Below are positions 1 through 6,005 of a DNA stretch of 6,293 nucleotides, piece by piece; positions within the stretch are counted from its first letter, which is position 1, and every line of letters starts with the position of its first letter. The DNA is from Actinomycetota bacterium. Lineage in GTDB: Bacteria; Actinomycetota; Acidimicrobiia; Acidimicrobiales; Ilumatobacteraceae. The notes below the pieces were generated by a model. It was not told the origin of the DNA and did not search any database. It saw nothing but the letters and a program-made list of their open reading frames with translations. Location of the stretch: assembly GCA_009705435.1 (NCBI GenBank), contig WLTJ01000101.1, forward strand, positions 1 through 6,293, in the 5' to 3' direction. The position numbers were made by a program, and so were the translations under genes.

Positions 1-700
1 ACGTTTCGCTCAAAAGACTGCTGTGGCTTTTCCAGACTCGCAACTCCCGCGTGCCGTGATGACTGGCGCTCCTGTGCGGCGGGTGGTGCGCTCCGTTGAT
101 CGAGAACAAGACCGTGCGACTGCACGCCAGCGACTAGGGATTGATGAGGCGCGGTTCTTCATCGGGGTGATCGGGGGTTCTCAGGGTTCAGGAATGCTGA
201 ATGAGATCACCCAACAATTCGTGCGAAGATTTGCAGATGATGATGAATTGGCCGTTCGACATGTCGTTGGACAGCGCTTCTTTGATGATTTCAAAAATCC
301 AGTCAGCGCTGGGTCAACACGAGGCGTGCAATATCAAGTGATTGCCTACGAGGATCACATGGAGGATATTTACGCAAGTGTTGACCTTCTCATTGGTCGC
401 GCAGGCGCGGGAACGATCGCTGATGTCGCGGCGACTGGTACGCCTTCAATTTTAATTCCATGGGCTGGCGCCGCTGATGATCACCAAACTGCAAATGCGG
501 CATGGCTCGTTGATAGTGGAGCGGCGATCGCAATGAAAGAGAGCGAGGTGGCCGACTCATTGATCGCCAAGATCGAAGAAGTGCGCGGGAATCGCCAACT
601 CCTAGTAACAGTCGCTAGAAATGCGCACGCCCTTGGAGCACAGAATCGTCAGGGTGCCATTGCCGAATTGATTCGAAGTCTGGCACAAGGTGTCAAATGA
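1..700 (+). CDS. murG: MurG, lipid II-forming GlcNAc transferase (3' part only)
   Basis: This is the C-terminal part of undecaprenyl-PP-MurNAc-pentapeptide-UDP-GlcNAc GlcNAc transferase, which converts lipid I to lipid II on the inner face of the membrane. The frame is open from base 2 (RFAQKTAVAFPD...), so the true start lies upstream. About 232 residues are present, roughly two thirds of a typical 360-residue MurG. Visible family marks are the inter-domain TGAPVR motif near bases 62-79, the glycine-rich GGSQGSGMLN loop at 173-202, and the UDP-GlcNAc-binding segment GRAGAGTIAD at 395-424. That segment is followed by ILIPWAGAADDHQTANA, with DDHQTANA at 476-499. The C-terminal GT-B (Rossmann-like) domain is therefore complete. 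One oddity is that the acidic residue ending the GRAGAGTIAD motif is Asp, where MurG normally has Glu. The stop overlaps the murC start as ATGA, implying coupled translation. The frame is intact with no break. Confidence 0.96.
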   Translation, partial: RFAQKTAVAFPDSQLPRAVMTGAPVRRVVRSVDREQDRATARQRLGIDEARFFIGVIGGSQGSGMLNEITQQFVRRFADDDELAVRHVVGQRFFDDFKNPVSAGSTRGVQYQVIAYEDHMEDIYASVDLLIGRAGAGTIADVAATGTPSILIPWAGAADDHQTANAAWLVDSGAAIAMKESEVADSLIAKIEEVRGNRQLLVTVARNAHALGAQNRQGAIAELIRSLAQGVK

Positions 701-2100
701 TGCATCAGACGACCTGTGATTTAGCAACGCAGCAGCGGATCCACGTGGTTGGTGTGGGTGGTCCTGGGATGAGCGCCATTGCCACGACCCTGCAACAAAT
801 GGGTCACCTAGTTTCGGGTAGCGATATCAAGAACTCGCCGGCTATCGAGAGATTGCGGGCACTCGGCGTGCAGATCAACGTGGGTCATGACATCGCTGTT
901 GTTGAGCATTGCGATTATGTCACTGCCTCAAGTGCTATCCCGGAACACAATATTGAAATTGTGGCTGCTCGATCGACGGGCACCATGGTGCTGAGCCGAG
1001 CTGAAATTTTAGCGGCGATTTGTTCCCAGCGACCGACGATCGCCGTGGCTGGTACGCATGGCAAGACAACCACGACGTCATTACTCGTGCGCATTTTTAC
1101 TCATGCTGGTTTAGATCCTAATTTTATTGTTGGTGGCGATGTCTTGAATGAGTCAACTGGAGCACGCTGGACAAATTCGCAATGGACAATTGTTGAAGCC
1201 GACGAGAGTGACGGAACCCATCTGCAATTGCCACTGACTGGCAGCATTTTGACGAATATTGATTCCGATCATCTCGACCATTTCAACGATCTTGCCAGCA
1301 TCGCCGAGAGTTTCGCAATCTACCTATCACAGATTGAGGGACCGCGAATTGTTTGCATTGATGACCCGTTGATTCGCAATTTGCCTCAATCGGGGGACTG
1401 GCACACCTACGGTTTTGACACCACTGCCGACTTCCGTTGTCATGATGTCATCGCTACCGATGGACTGACCGAGTTCGTCATTACGGATCAGCGTGGCGCT
1501 GGGTTGAGTGTTGCCGTTTCTATGTCTCTGCGGGGGATGCACAATGTTCTCAACGTCACCGGGGCCGTGGCCATGGCCGTGTCGTGTGGCATTGCGATGC
1601 AAGTTGCCGCTGATGCGGTGGAGACCTTTGCCGGAGTCGGGCGGCGGTTTCAAATCATTGGTGACTTCAACGGGGCCACACTGATTGACGATTATGCTCA
1701 CCTACCACGCGAAATTGAGGCTGTGTTGGCAGCAGCAAAGTTCAGTGATGATGGATGGAAGCGAATTGTTGCAGTTTTTCAGCCAAATCGGTATAACCGC
1801 ATGGCGGTTATGTCCACAGAATATGGTGACGCTTTTATGAATGCTGATCTCGTGGTGATCACCGACATCTATTCATCGGGCACTGAAAAAATCGAGGGTG
1901 TCACTGGGGAGTTAGTCGCGCATGCTGTGCGTGCTCGACATCCTGGGCAGGAAGTCCTTTATTTCCCGAGTCGAGACTCGCTGGCTCAACAAGTATCGGC
2001 AGTCTTGCAACGAGGTGATGTGTGCATCTCAATGGGTTGTGGTGATATTGAGTTCTTGCCAGTCGAAATTTTGCAAACTCTCGAAGGTATGGATCGTTGA
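697..2100 (+). CDS. murC: MurC, UDP-N-acetylmuramate--L-alanine ligase
   Basis: This cytoplasmic ATP-dependent ligase adds L-alanine to UDP-MurNAc, the first step of stem-peptide assembly. It has 467 residues, normal for the family, and all three Mur ligase domains. The N-terminal Rossmann-like domain has the loop HVVGVGGPGMSAIA (residues 16-29). The central ATPase domain has the P-loop AGTHGKTTTT (118-127), EADESDG (167-173) and HLDHF (192-196). The C-terminal domain has FAGVGRRFQ (311-319), DDYAHLPREI (331-340) and FQPNRYNRM (361-369). The last two differ from the common YAHHP and FQPHRY forms, although the first His and the Arg are kept. The start ATG at 697 overlaps the murG stop (ATGA), with AAGG at 687-690 six bases upstream. 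A second ATG at 700 is also possible and would remove one residue. The gene ends one base before murB. Confidence 0.97.
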   Translation: MMHQTTCDLATQQRIHVVGVGGPGMSAIATTLQQMGHLVSGSDIKNSPAIERLRALGVQINVGHDIAVVEHCDYVTASSAIPEHNIEIVAARSTGTMVLSRAEILAAICSQRPTIAVAGTHGKTTTTSLLVRIFTHAGLDPNFIVGGDVLNESTGARWTNSQWTIVEADESDGTHLQLPLTGSILTNIDSDHLDHFNDLASIAESFAIYLSQIEGPRIVCIDDPLIRNLPQSGDWHTYGFDTTADFRCHDVIATDGLTEFVITDQRGAGLSVAVSMSLRGMHNVLNVTGAVAMAVSCGIAMQVAADAVETFAGVGRRFQIIGDFNGATLIDDYAHLPREIEAVLAAAKFSDDGWKRIVAVFQPNRYNRMAVMSTEYGDAFMNADLVVITDIYSSGTEKIEGVTGELVAHAVRARHPGQEVLYFPSRDSLAQQVSAVLQRGDVCISMGCGDIEFLPVEILQTLEGMDR

Positions 2101-2101
2101 G

Positions 2102-3067
2102 ATGCCGATCAACGAACAGATAGCGGCAACCATTGCGGGACTTGGTGCATTGGCGCAATGTGACCACGACATTTCATCGCTGACGACCTACAAGGTCGGT
2201 GGCCGAGCGGCAATTTTTGTTCGCGCCGAAACGATGCAAGACCTGTTACTCGTGGCTCGGGTGGTCTGCGAAACAGGAGTGCCAATGATCCCCTTGGGAC
2301 GCGGCAGCAACCTGTTGATCAGCGATCACGGTTTTGCCGGTTTGATTCTGCAACTTGGCGAACTTGCGCAACAGATTTCGCTTCCACATGCCGAAGCGCG
2401 TGATGAGATGCATGAGGGTGTGGAGGTTGCCTGCAGTGTGACCGCTGGGTCAGCAGTGGCCCTTCCAGTTTTGGCACGGCGTACTGCGTCTGTCGGTATT
2501 CGGGGATTTGAGTGGGCGGTTGGAGTCCCAGGTTCGCTCGGTGGCGCAATCCGCATGAACGCAGGAGGGCATGGCTCAGATATCAGTGAGTCACTAGTGA
2601 GCGCGCAGGTTCTCAACTTTCGCACGGGTGAGATTTCAACGATGTTGACACCAGAGTTGGGACTTCGTTTCCGTGCCTCCGATCTTGATGATCAGCAATT
2701 GATCATCTCAGGCACACTTTCATTGACGTATGGGAGTTCGCAAGAGTCCCTCCAGATGATTGATGAGATCGTCAGATGGCGCAGGGAGAACCAACCAGGT
2801 GGACAGAATGCAGGTTCAGTATTTGTCAATCCAGTACCGGGTGAAATAACTGCTGGACAGTTGATTGATCGTTGTGGATTGCGTGGTTTTCGGATTGGTT
2901 CGGCGGAGGTTTCTATGAAGCACGCCAATTTTATTCAAGCGGATGTGGGTGGCTCCGCCAAAGATATCGTGTCCTTAATGCGCCATATCCAACGAGTTGT
3001 CGGCGACACTTCTGGATATGAACTTCGCAGCGAAATCCGCCTCATAGGTTTTGAGAAGGAATCTTGA
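2102..3067 (+). CDS. murB: MurB, UDP-N-acetylenolpyruvoylglucosamine reductase (type II)
   Basis: This FAD-containing, NADPH-dependent cytoplasmic enzyme reduces UDP-GlcNAc-enolpyruvate to UDP-MurNAc, the substrate of the neighbouring MurC. From the ATG at 2102 it has 321 residues, close to the usual length. The FAD-binding part shows LTTYKVGGRA (27-36), LGRGSNLLISD (65-75) and WAVGVPGSLGGAIRMNAGG (138-156). The C-terminal substrate domain has RWRRENQPGGQNAGSVFVNP (225-244), in which Ser239 of the GSVF motif matches the family's proton-donor serine. Near the end, LRSEIRLIG includes Glu311, matching the conserved catalytic glutamate. This is the shorter type II layout. The frame stays open upstream to an ATG at 1922, but that start would overlap murC by about 180 bases and add residues unlike MurB. 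The 2102 start, one base after the murC stop, is preferred. Its ribosome site is weak (GAAGG at 2083-2087, 14 bases away), so it probably relies on coupling to murC. Confidence 0.95.
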   Translation: MPINEQIAATIAGLGALAQCDHDISSLTTYKVGGRAAIFVRAETMQDLLLVARVVCETGVPMIPLGRGSNLLISDHGFAGLILQLGELAQQISLPHAEARDEMHEGVEVACSVTAGSAVALPVLARRTASVGIRGFEWAVGVPGSLGGAIRMNAGGHGSDISESLVSAQVLNFRTGEISTMLTPELGLRFRASDLDDQQLIISGTLSLTYGSSQESLQMIDEIVRWRRENQPGGQNAGSVFVNPVPGEITAGQLIDRCGLRGFRIGSAEVSMKHANFIQADVGGSAKDIVSLMRHIQRVVGDTSGYELRSEIRLIGFEKES

Positions 3068-3999
3068 TGAAAGATCTATGGGCCCGCCTTTTCAATAGGG
3101 GCGACGCATTGGAGGCTCTTGCGCCAAAGAAGGAGCGCGCCTGGGATACGAAAGTGTCAGCGACGGGGAAGAAGCGAGTTCTGATTTCTGATGACTCTGA
3201 GGGTCCAAGTTCCAAGCCTTCAAGTATCTCGCAACGTCACAAAGTGGGTGATACCGCTTCTGCCAAGGGTTTTGATCTCCGACGTCTTGTGTTGAGGAGT
3301 GCTCACGGTGCACGACGTTTACATTGGGCCAGCATGGTCGGTTTGGGAGCGGCCGTGATCATGGTTTTCTTGCTCTTGCTGACAAGTCCGATTTTGTCGA
3401 TTCGCCAAGTTGATGTGGAGGGTGCTGTCTATGCCGATCCAGTTCGGTTGGCCGAGGTTGTCGACGACCTAGATGGTTCGGCGATTTTGACTGCGGATCT
3501 GGACGCCGCTAAGAAAAAACTGTTGGAAATTCCGTGGGTCCGACAAGCACGAGTTTCGATGCATCTCCCTTCCCGAGTGACGGTGGAGATCGTTGAACGA
3601 ATTCCTATCGCCTTTTTTCGCGCCGTGGACGGCTTCAATCGGGTGATTGATCGTGACGGTCGGATCCTTGATGTGATTGAGGGTGATCCGACGGAGCTCA
3701 CGCCGATTATTGGAACTGGACCAAACTTGTCGGCGGGTAGCTTCGCCGAACAGCCATTTTTAGGTTCAGCGCAGCTCATTAATGCCTTGCCCTATGAGCT
3801 TCTGCAGCGTTTGAAGTCAGTTTCGGTCGCTCCGACAGGGGACATCTCGCTTTCGCTGTCGGAAAATATCGAGGTGCTTTTCGGCAGTCCCGATGATTTC
3901 CAGATCAAATTAGTCGGCATTGTCAATGAAATAAAGAGGCAGGGCACGAACCGTTATACGGTCCTTGATGTCTCAAGCGGTGAGCCGAGTGTTCGATGA
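3067..3999 (+). CDS. ftsQ: FtsQ/DivIB-type cell division protein
   Basis: This is a single-pass membrane protein of the divisome, which in other bacteria bridges early and late division proteins together with FtsB and FtsL. It has 310 residues from the ATG at 3067. A hydrophilic, Lys/Arg/Ser-rich cytoplasmic tail of about 87 residues leads to one hydrophobic segment (about 88-107, MVGLGAAVIMVFLLLL). The FtsQ-type POTRA domain follows (about 109-180, from SIRQVDVEG to VRQARVSMHLPSRVTVEIVER), and then the FtsQ beta domain to the C-terminus, ending LDVSSGEPSVR. ATG 3067 shares its A with the murB stop (TGATG) and lies six bases after GAGAAGGA (3053-3060). A TTG at 3064 is in frame but sits too close to that ribosome site. 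The cytoplasmic tail has no recognisable domain. The stop overlaps a further ATG at 3996 that opens the candidate small ORF. Confidence 0.94.
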   Translation: MKDLWARLFNRGDALEALAPKKERAWDTKVSATGKKRVLISDDSEGPSSKPSSISQRHKVGDTASAKGFDLRRLVLRSAHGARRLHWASMVGLGAAVIMVFLLLLTSPILSIRQVDVEGAVYADPVRLAEVVDDLDGSAILTADLDAAKKKLLEIPWVRQARVSMHLPSRVTVEIVERIPIAFFRAVDGFNRVIDRDGRILDVIEGDPTELTPIIGTGPNLSAGSFAEQPFLGSAQLINALPYELLQRLKSVSVAPTGDISLSLSENIEVLFGSPDDFQIKLVGIVNEIKRQGTNRYTVLDVSSGEPSVR

Positions 4000-4151
4000 G
4001 CGAGTACTCAGACTGGGTTAGACAAGCCGTTGAGCAGGACTTAGATGGGGAGTCTTGGGCAAGTATCCCCCCATTGGGGAACAAGAGATGCGAGACTAAG
4101 TACGGAATTGTTAGTGAAATGCAACTCAATGTCGGTTTAGCCGACACCTGA
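3996..4151 (+). CDS. Candidate 51-residue small ORF between ftsQ and ftsZ, function unknown
   Basis: I do not recognise this product. The ATG at 3996 overlaps the ftsQ stop as ATGA, the same arrangement as murG/murC, and the frame runs 51 codons to TGA at 4149-4151. It fills almost all of the ftsQ-ftsZ gap and ends 20 bases before the ftsZ ATG, just ahead of the ftsZ ribosome site. The predicted peptide contains SDWVRQAVEQDLDGESW near its start and is acidic (nine Asp/Glu against four Lys/Arg). It has two Trp, one Cys and no hydrophobic membrane segment, so it would be a soluble cytoplasmic protein. G is enriched at first codon positions (20 of 51, against 12 at second and 14 at third), as in real genes. 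No strong ribosome site precedes it, so translation would depend on coupling to ftsQ. A frame this long is not rare by chance. If it is not coding, the region is simply the ftsZ leader. Confidence 0.42.
   Translation: MSEYSDWVRQAVEQDLDGESWASIPPLGNKRCETKYGIVSEMQLNVGLADT
4130..4146 (+). promoter_or_regulatory. Hairpin in the ftsZ leader
   Basis: A 6-bp inverted repeat, TGTCGG (4130-4135) and CCGACA (4141-4146), flanks a TTTAG loop. It lies nine bases upstream of the ftsZ Shine-Dalgarno sequence and overlaps the last codons of the candidate small ORF. It is not followed by a T run, so it is unlikely to be a terminator. A ribosome finishing the small ORF would melt it, which could couple that frame to ftsZ. 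The role is inference. Confidence 0.3.
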
Positions 4152-4155
4152 AAGC

Positions 4156-4162
4156 GGAGGAG
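4156..4162 (+). promoter_or_regulatory. Strong ribosome binding site of ftsZ
   Basis: GGAGGAG lies nine bases before the ftsZ ATG at 4172. It is the strongest Shine-Dalgarno match in the window, which fits the high FtsZ levels cells need, and it confirms the start. GGAG at 4156-4159 could pair weakly with CTCC at 4164-4167. Confidence 0.85.
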
Positions 4163-4171
4163 TCTCCCGAC

Positions 4172-5284
4172 ATGGTTGGTGGACAGACAAACTATATTTG
4201 CCAGATCAAAGTTGTTGGCGTAGGTGGCGGCGGTGTCAATGCCGTGAACCGAATGATTGAGCGCGACTTACGCGGCGTTGAATTCATTGCCATCAACACT
4301 GACATTCAGGCTTTGATGACTAGTGACGCCGAACTCAAACTTGATGTCGGTCGTGAACTCACTAAAGGTCTTGGTGCGGGTAGTGATCCAGAGGTTGGTC
4401 GTTTGGCCGCAGAAGCTCATCGCGACGAAATTGAAGATGCTCTCAAGGGCGCGGACATGGTTTTCATCGCCGCTGGCGAGGGTGGTGGCACGGGAACCGG
4501 AGCCGCCCCAGTCGTGGCCGAGATCGCCAAGGCTGCTGGAGCTTTAACAATTGCAATTGTGACCCGTCCGTTTTCTTTTGAGGGTCGTAAGCGGGCCGTG
4601 CAGGCTGACGCAGGTATTGCCAAGTTGAAAGAAAAAGTTGACACACTGATTGTGGTTCCCAACGATCGCTTGTTGTCAGTCGTTGACGCTCGTGACACGG
4701 TGATGGAGGCTTTCGCTCGTGCCGATGAGGTTTTGTACAGCGGTGTCTCCGGTATTTCTGAACTGATCACGAACCCAGGATTAATCAACACTGACTTCGC
4801 CGACGTCAAGATGACACTGCAGAATGCAGGATCAGCGTTGATGGGTATTGGCTCAGCGAGTGGCGATAGTCGTGCTCGTGATGCAGCTCTCAAAGCCTTG
4901 TCAAGCAGCCTTTTGGAAGCCTCAATTGAGGGAGCACGTGGCGTGCTGTTGAATGTCACCGGTCCTTCGACCATGACTCTGATGGAGATGAACGAAGCAG
5001 CCGAGATCATTCACGGTATTGCCCATCAGGACGCGAACATTATTTTCGGAACCGTTATCAATGACGATATGGGAGACGAAGTGCGAGTCACGGTCATTGC
5101 TGCGGGTTTTGATCGCTGGGAAGGCGCACCTCAAGTGCGTCCAACAGGTCGCCCAGCAGGTCGCACCGCGTCGCCAGCACGGGATCCCAAGCCGGCAGCG
5201 CCAGCCAAGGACATCTTTAGTACGGATGGCGAATCCGGCGACGATGGCGACGATGATTTTGACGTGCCATCCTTTTTGAAGTGA
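4172..5284 (+). CDS. ftsZ: FtsZ, tubulin-like division GTPase
   Basis: FtsZ polymerises with GTP into the Z-ring that organises division at mid-cell. It has 370 residues, normal for an actinobacterial FtsZ. The GTP-binding domain begins IKVVGVGGGGVNAVNRMIE (12-30) and has the tubulin signature GGGTGTG (104-110). The catalytic T7 loop NTDFAD (206-211) supplies Asp208 and Asp211, which complete the GTPase site of the next subunit. The C-terminal domain runs to about residue 315. A short Pro/Ala/Gly/Arg-rich linker (about 318-348) and an acidic stretch follow, ending in the tail peptide DDFDVPSFLK (361-370). In this lineage that peptide is expected to bind SepF, whose gene lies two genes downstream, and no ftsA is present. 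The start is fixed by GGAGGAG at 4156-4162. I could not pick out a convincing promoter in the leader, although ftsZ often has its own in actinobacteria. Confidence 0.98.
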   Translation: MVGGQTNYICQIKVVGVGGGGVNAVNRMIERDLRGVEFIAINTDIQALMTSDAELKLDVGRELTKGLGAGSDPEVGRLAAEAHRDEIEDALKGADMVFIAAGEGGGTGTGAAPVVAEIAKAAGALTIAIVTRPFSFEGRKRAVQADAGIAKLKEKVDTLIVVPNDRLLSVVDARDTVMEAFARADEVLYSGVSGISELITNPGLINTDFADVKMTLQNAGSALMGIGSASGDSRARDAALKALSSSLLEASIEGARGVLLNVTGPSTMTLMEMNEAAEIIHGIAHQDANIIFGTVINDDMGDEVRVTVIAAGFDRWEGAPQVRPTGRPAGRTASPARDPKPAAPAKDIFSTDGESGDDGDDDFDVPSFLK

Positions 5285-5296
5285 AGTAAAGAGCGA

Positions 5297-5320
5297 GTCT
5301 CACCTTGAAATGAGTGAGAC
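5297..5320 (+). promoter_or_regulatory. Inverted repeat enclosing the yggS start codon
   Basis: GTCTCAC (5297-5303) and GTGAGAC (5314-5320) are perfect 7-bp complements around a 10-base loop, CTTGAAATGA, which holds the ATG at 5310-5312. In mRNA this would put the start codon in a hairpin loop and part of the region upstream of it in the stem, which could limit initiation. There is no T run, so it is not a rho-independent terminator. Part of the repeat is coding, so it may be coincidental. Confidence 0.35.
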
Positions 5321-5981
5321 GGAGCGGATTAGAGACAACTATCTAGCACTCCTTGAGCGTGTCCGTCGCTGTGGCGGTCAGTCGATCAAAGTGGTTGCAG
5401 TGACGAAGACTTTTCCAGCAAGTGTGATTCGTGCGGTGCATGCTGCCGGTTGCTCGGCGATTGGTGAAAACTACGCCCAAGAACTGCTGGCGAAAATCGA
5501 TGATTATCGAGCCACGCAGGTTCCTGGAGATTTTCTTCCCGAGGTTCATTTTGTCGGACGTCTGCAGTCCAATAAAATTCGTCAGATCGCTGATGTGGTG
5601 ACGGTGTGGCAATCAGTTGATCGTGACTCTGTCCTTCACGAGGTGGCCCTACGTTCGCCAGGTGCGCACATCTTTATTCAGGTCAATGCCTCCAATGAGA
5701 TCGACAAAGGGGGTTGCCCACCAGATCAAGTTGAGCGCCTCCTCGGGTTGGCGACACAACGCGGTTTGACAGTTAAGGGACTGATGGCGGTAGGTCCGAG
5801 TGATGGAGATACTCGGCGTACCGCAGAGGTATTTGCAGAAGTGGCCCGGTTGGGTCGCCAATTTGGACTTGAGGAACTTTCAATGGGGATGACCAACGAC
5901 TTGGAGATAGCAATTGACGCTGGGTCCACACTGATTCGGGTGGGTTCAGCGATCTTTGGAGACCGTCCACCCATCGCCTGA
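5310..5981 (+). CDS. yggS: YggS/PROSC (PLPBP)-family PLP homeostasis protein
   Basis: This is a small cytoplasmic protein that binds pyridoxal 5'-phosphate and helps control vitamin B6 and amino-acid/keto-acid balance. The family has the fold of the alanine racemase N-terminal domain but no established enzyme activity. It has 223 residues, the normal length. Lys33 in VVAVTKTFP (28-36) matches the PLP Schiff-base lysine. Other family blocks are GENYAQELL (52-60), HFVGRLQSNK (80-89), NASNEIDKGG (126-135), SMGMTNDLEIAI (191-202) and IRVGSAIFGDR (209-219), the last two forming the phosphate-binding side. The usual MS(D/E)D is MTND here, a mild change. It starts 25 bases after ftsZ with only a weak purine-rich site (GAGCGAG, 5291-5297). 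Its place between ftsZ and sepF is conserved in many Gram-positives (ylmE in Bacillus). The pgeF-like gene that often precedes it is absent. The stop TGA is followed at once by an in-frame TAA. Confidence 0.95.
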   Translation: MSETERIRDNYLALLERVRRCGGQSIKVVAVTKTFPASVIRAVHAAGCSAIGENYAQELLAKIDDYRATQVPGDFLPEVHFVGRLQSNKIRQIADVVTVWQSVDRDSVLHEVALRSPGAHIFIQVNASNEIDKGGCPPDQVERLLGLATQRGLTVKGLMAVGPSDGDTRRTAEVFAEVARLGRQFGLEELSMGMTNDLEIAIDAGSTLIRVGSAIFGDRPPIA

Positions 5982-5991
5982 TAACACCGAC

Positions 5992-5997
5992 TATTAT
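5992..5997 (+). promoter_or_regulatory. Possible -10 box for a leaderless sepF transcript
   Basis: TATTAT differs at one position from TATAAT and ends eight bases before the sepF ATG at 6006. A start of transcription six to eight bases downstream would fall on or next to the start codon, giving a leaderless mRNA, which is common in actinobacteria. No ribosome site is seen before sepF, which fits. No convincing -35 box is present at 16-18 bases upstream, so the call is tentative. Confidence 0.35.
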
Positions 5998-6005
5998 TCT
6001 CTGCG

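Noticed and set aside
1327..1701. A 124-codon minus-strand frame opposite murC
   Set aside because: It lies wholly inside a conserved gene and its translation is low-complexity and unlike any protein I recognise, so it is a shadow frame.
1967..1980. Inverted repeat CGAGTC-GA-GACTCG
   Set aside because: It lies inside murC and encodes conserved-looking sequence. The two-base spacer is too short for a hairpin loop, so it is probably chance.
1922..2101. Upstream extension of the murB frame to an ATG at 1922
   Set aside because: It would overlap murC by about 180 bases and add about 60 residues unlike MurB. The ATG at 2102 gives a normal-length protein.
3064..3066. TTG as the ftsQ start
   Set aside because: It is only three bases from the ribosome site. 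The ATG at 3067 has a six-base spacing and overlaps the murB stop.
4417..5010. A 197-codon open frame on the minus strand opposite ftsZ
   Set aside because: Its Ser/Ala/Pro-rich translation mirrors ftsZ codon use, and it shows no recognisable domain and no independent start signals.
5019..5279. An 86-codon plus-strand frame inside the 3' end of ftsZ
   Set aside because: It is the +1 reading of the FtsZ C-terminal linker. The FtsZ frame is intact to its tail peptide, so this is not a gene or a frameshift.
4160..5301. The heptamer GAGTCTC occurs just before both ftsZ (4160-4166) and yggS (5295-5301)
   Set aside because: Two copies of a 7-mer in 6 kb is near what chance allows, and their positions relative to the starts differ.
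5285..5309. Possible terminator between ftsZ and yggS
   Set aside because: The nearby inverted repeat lacks a following T run and continues into the yggS coding region.
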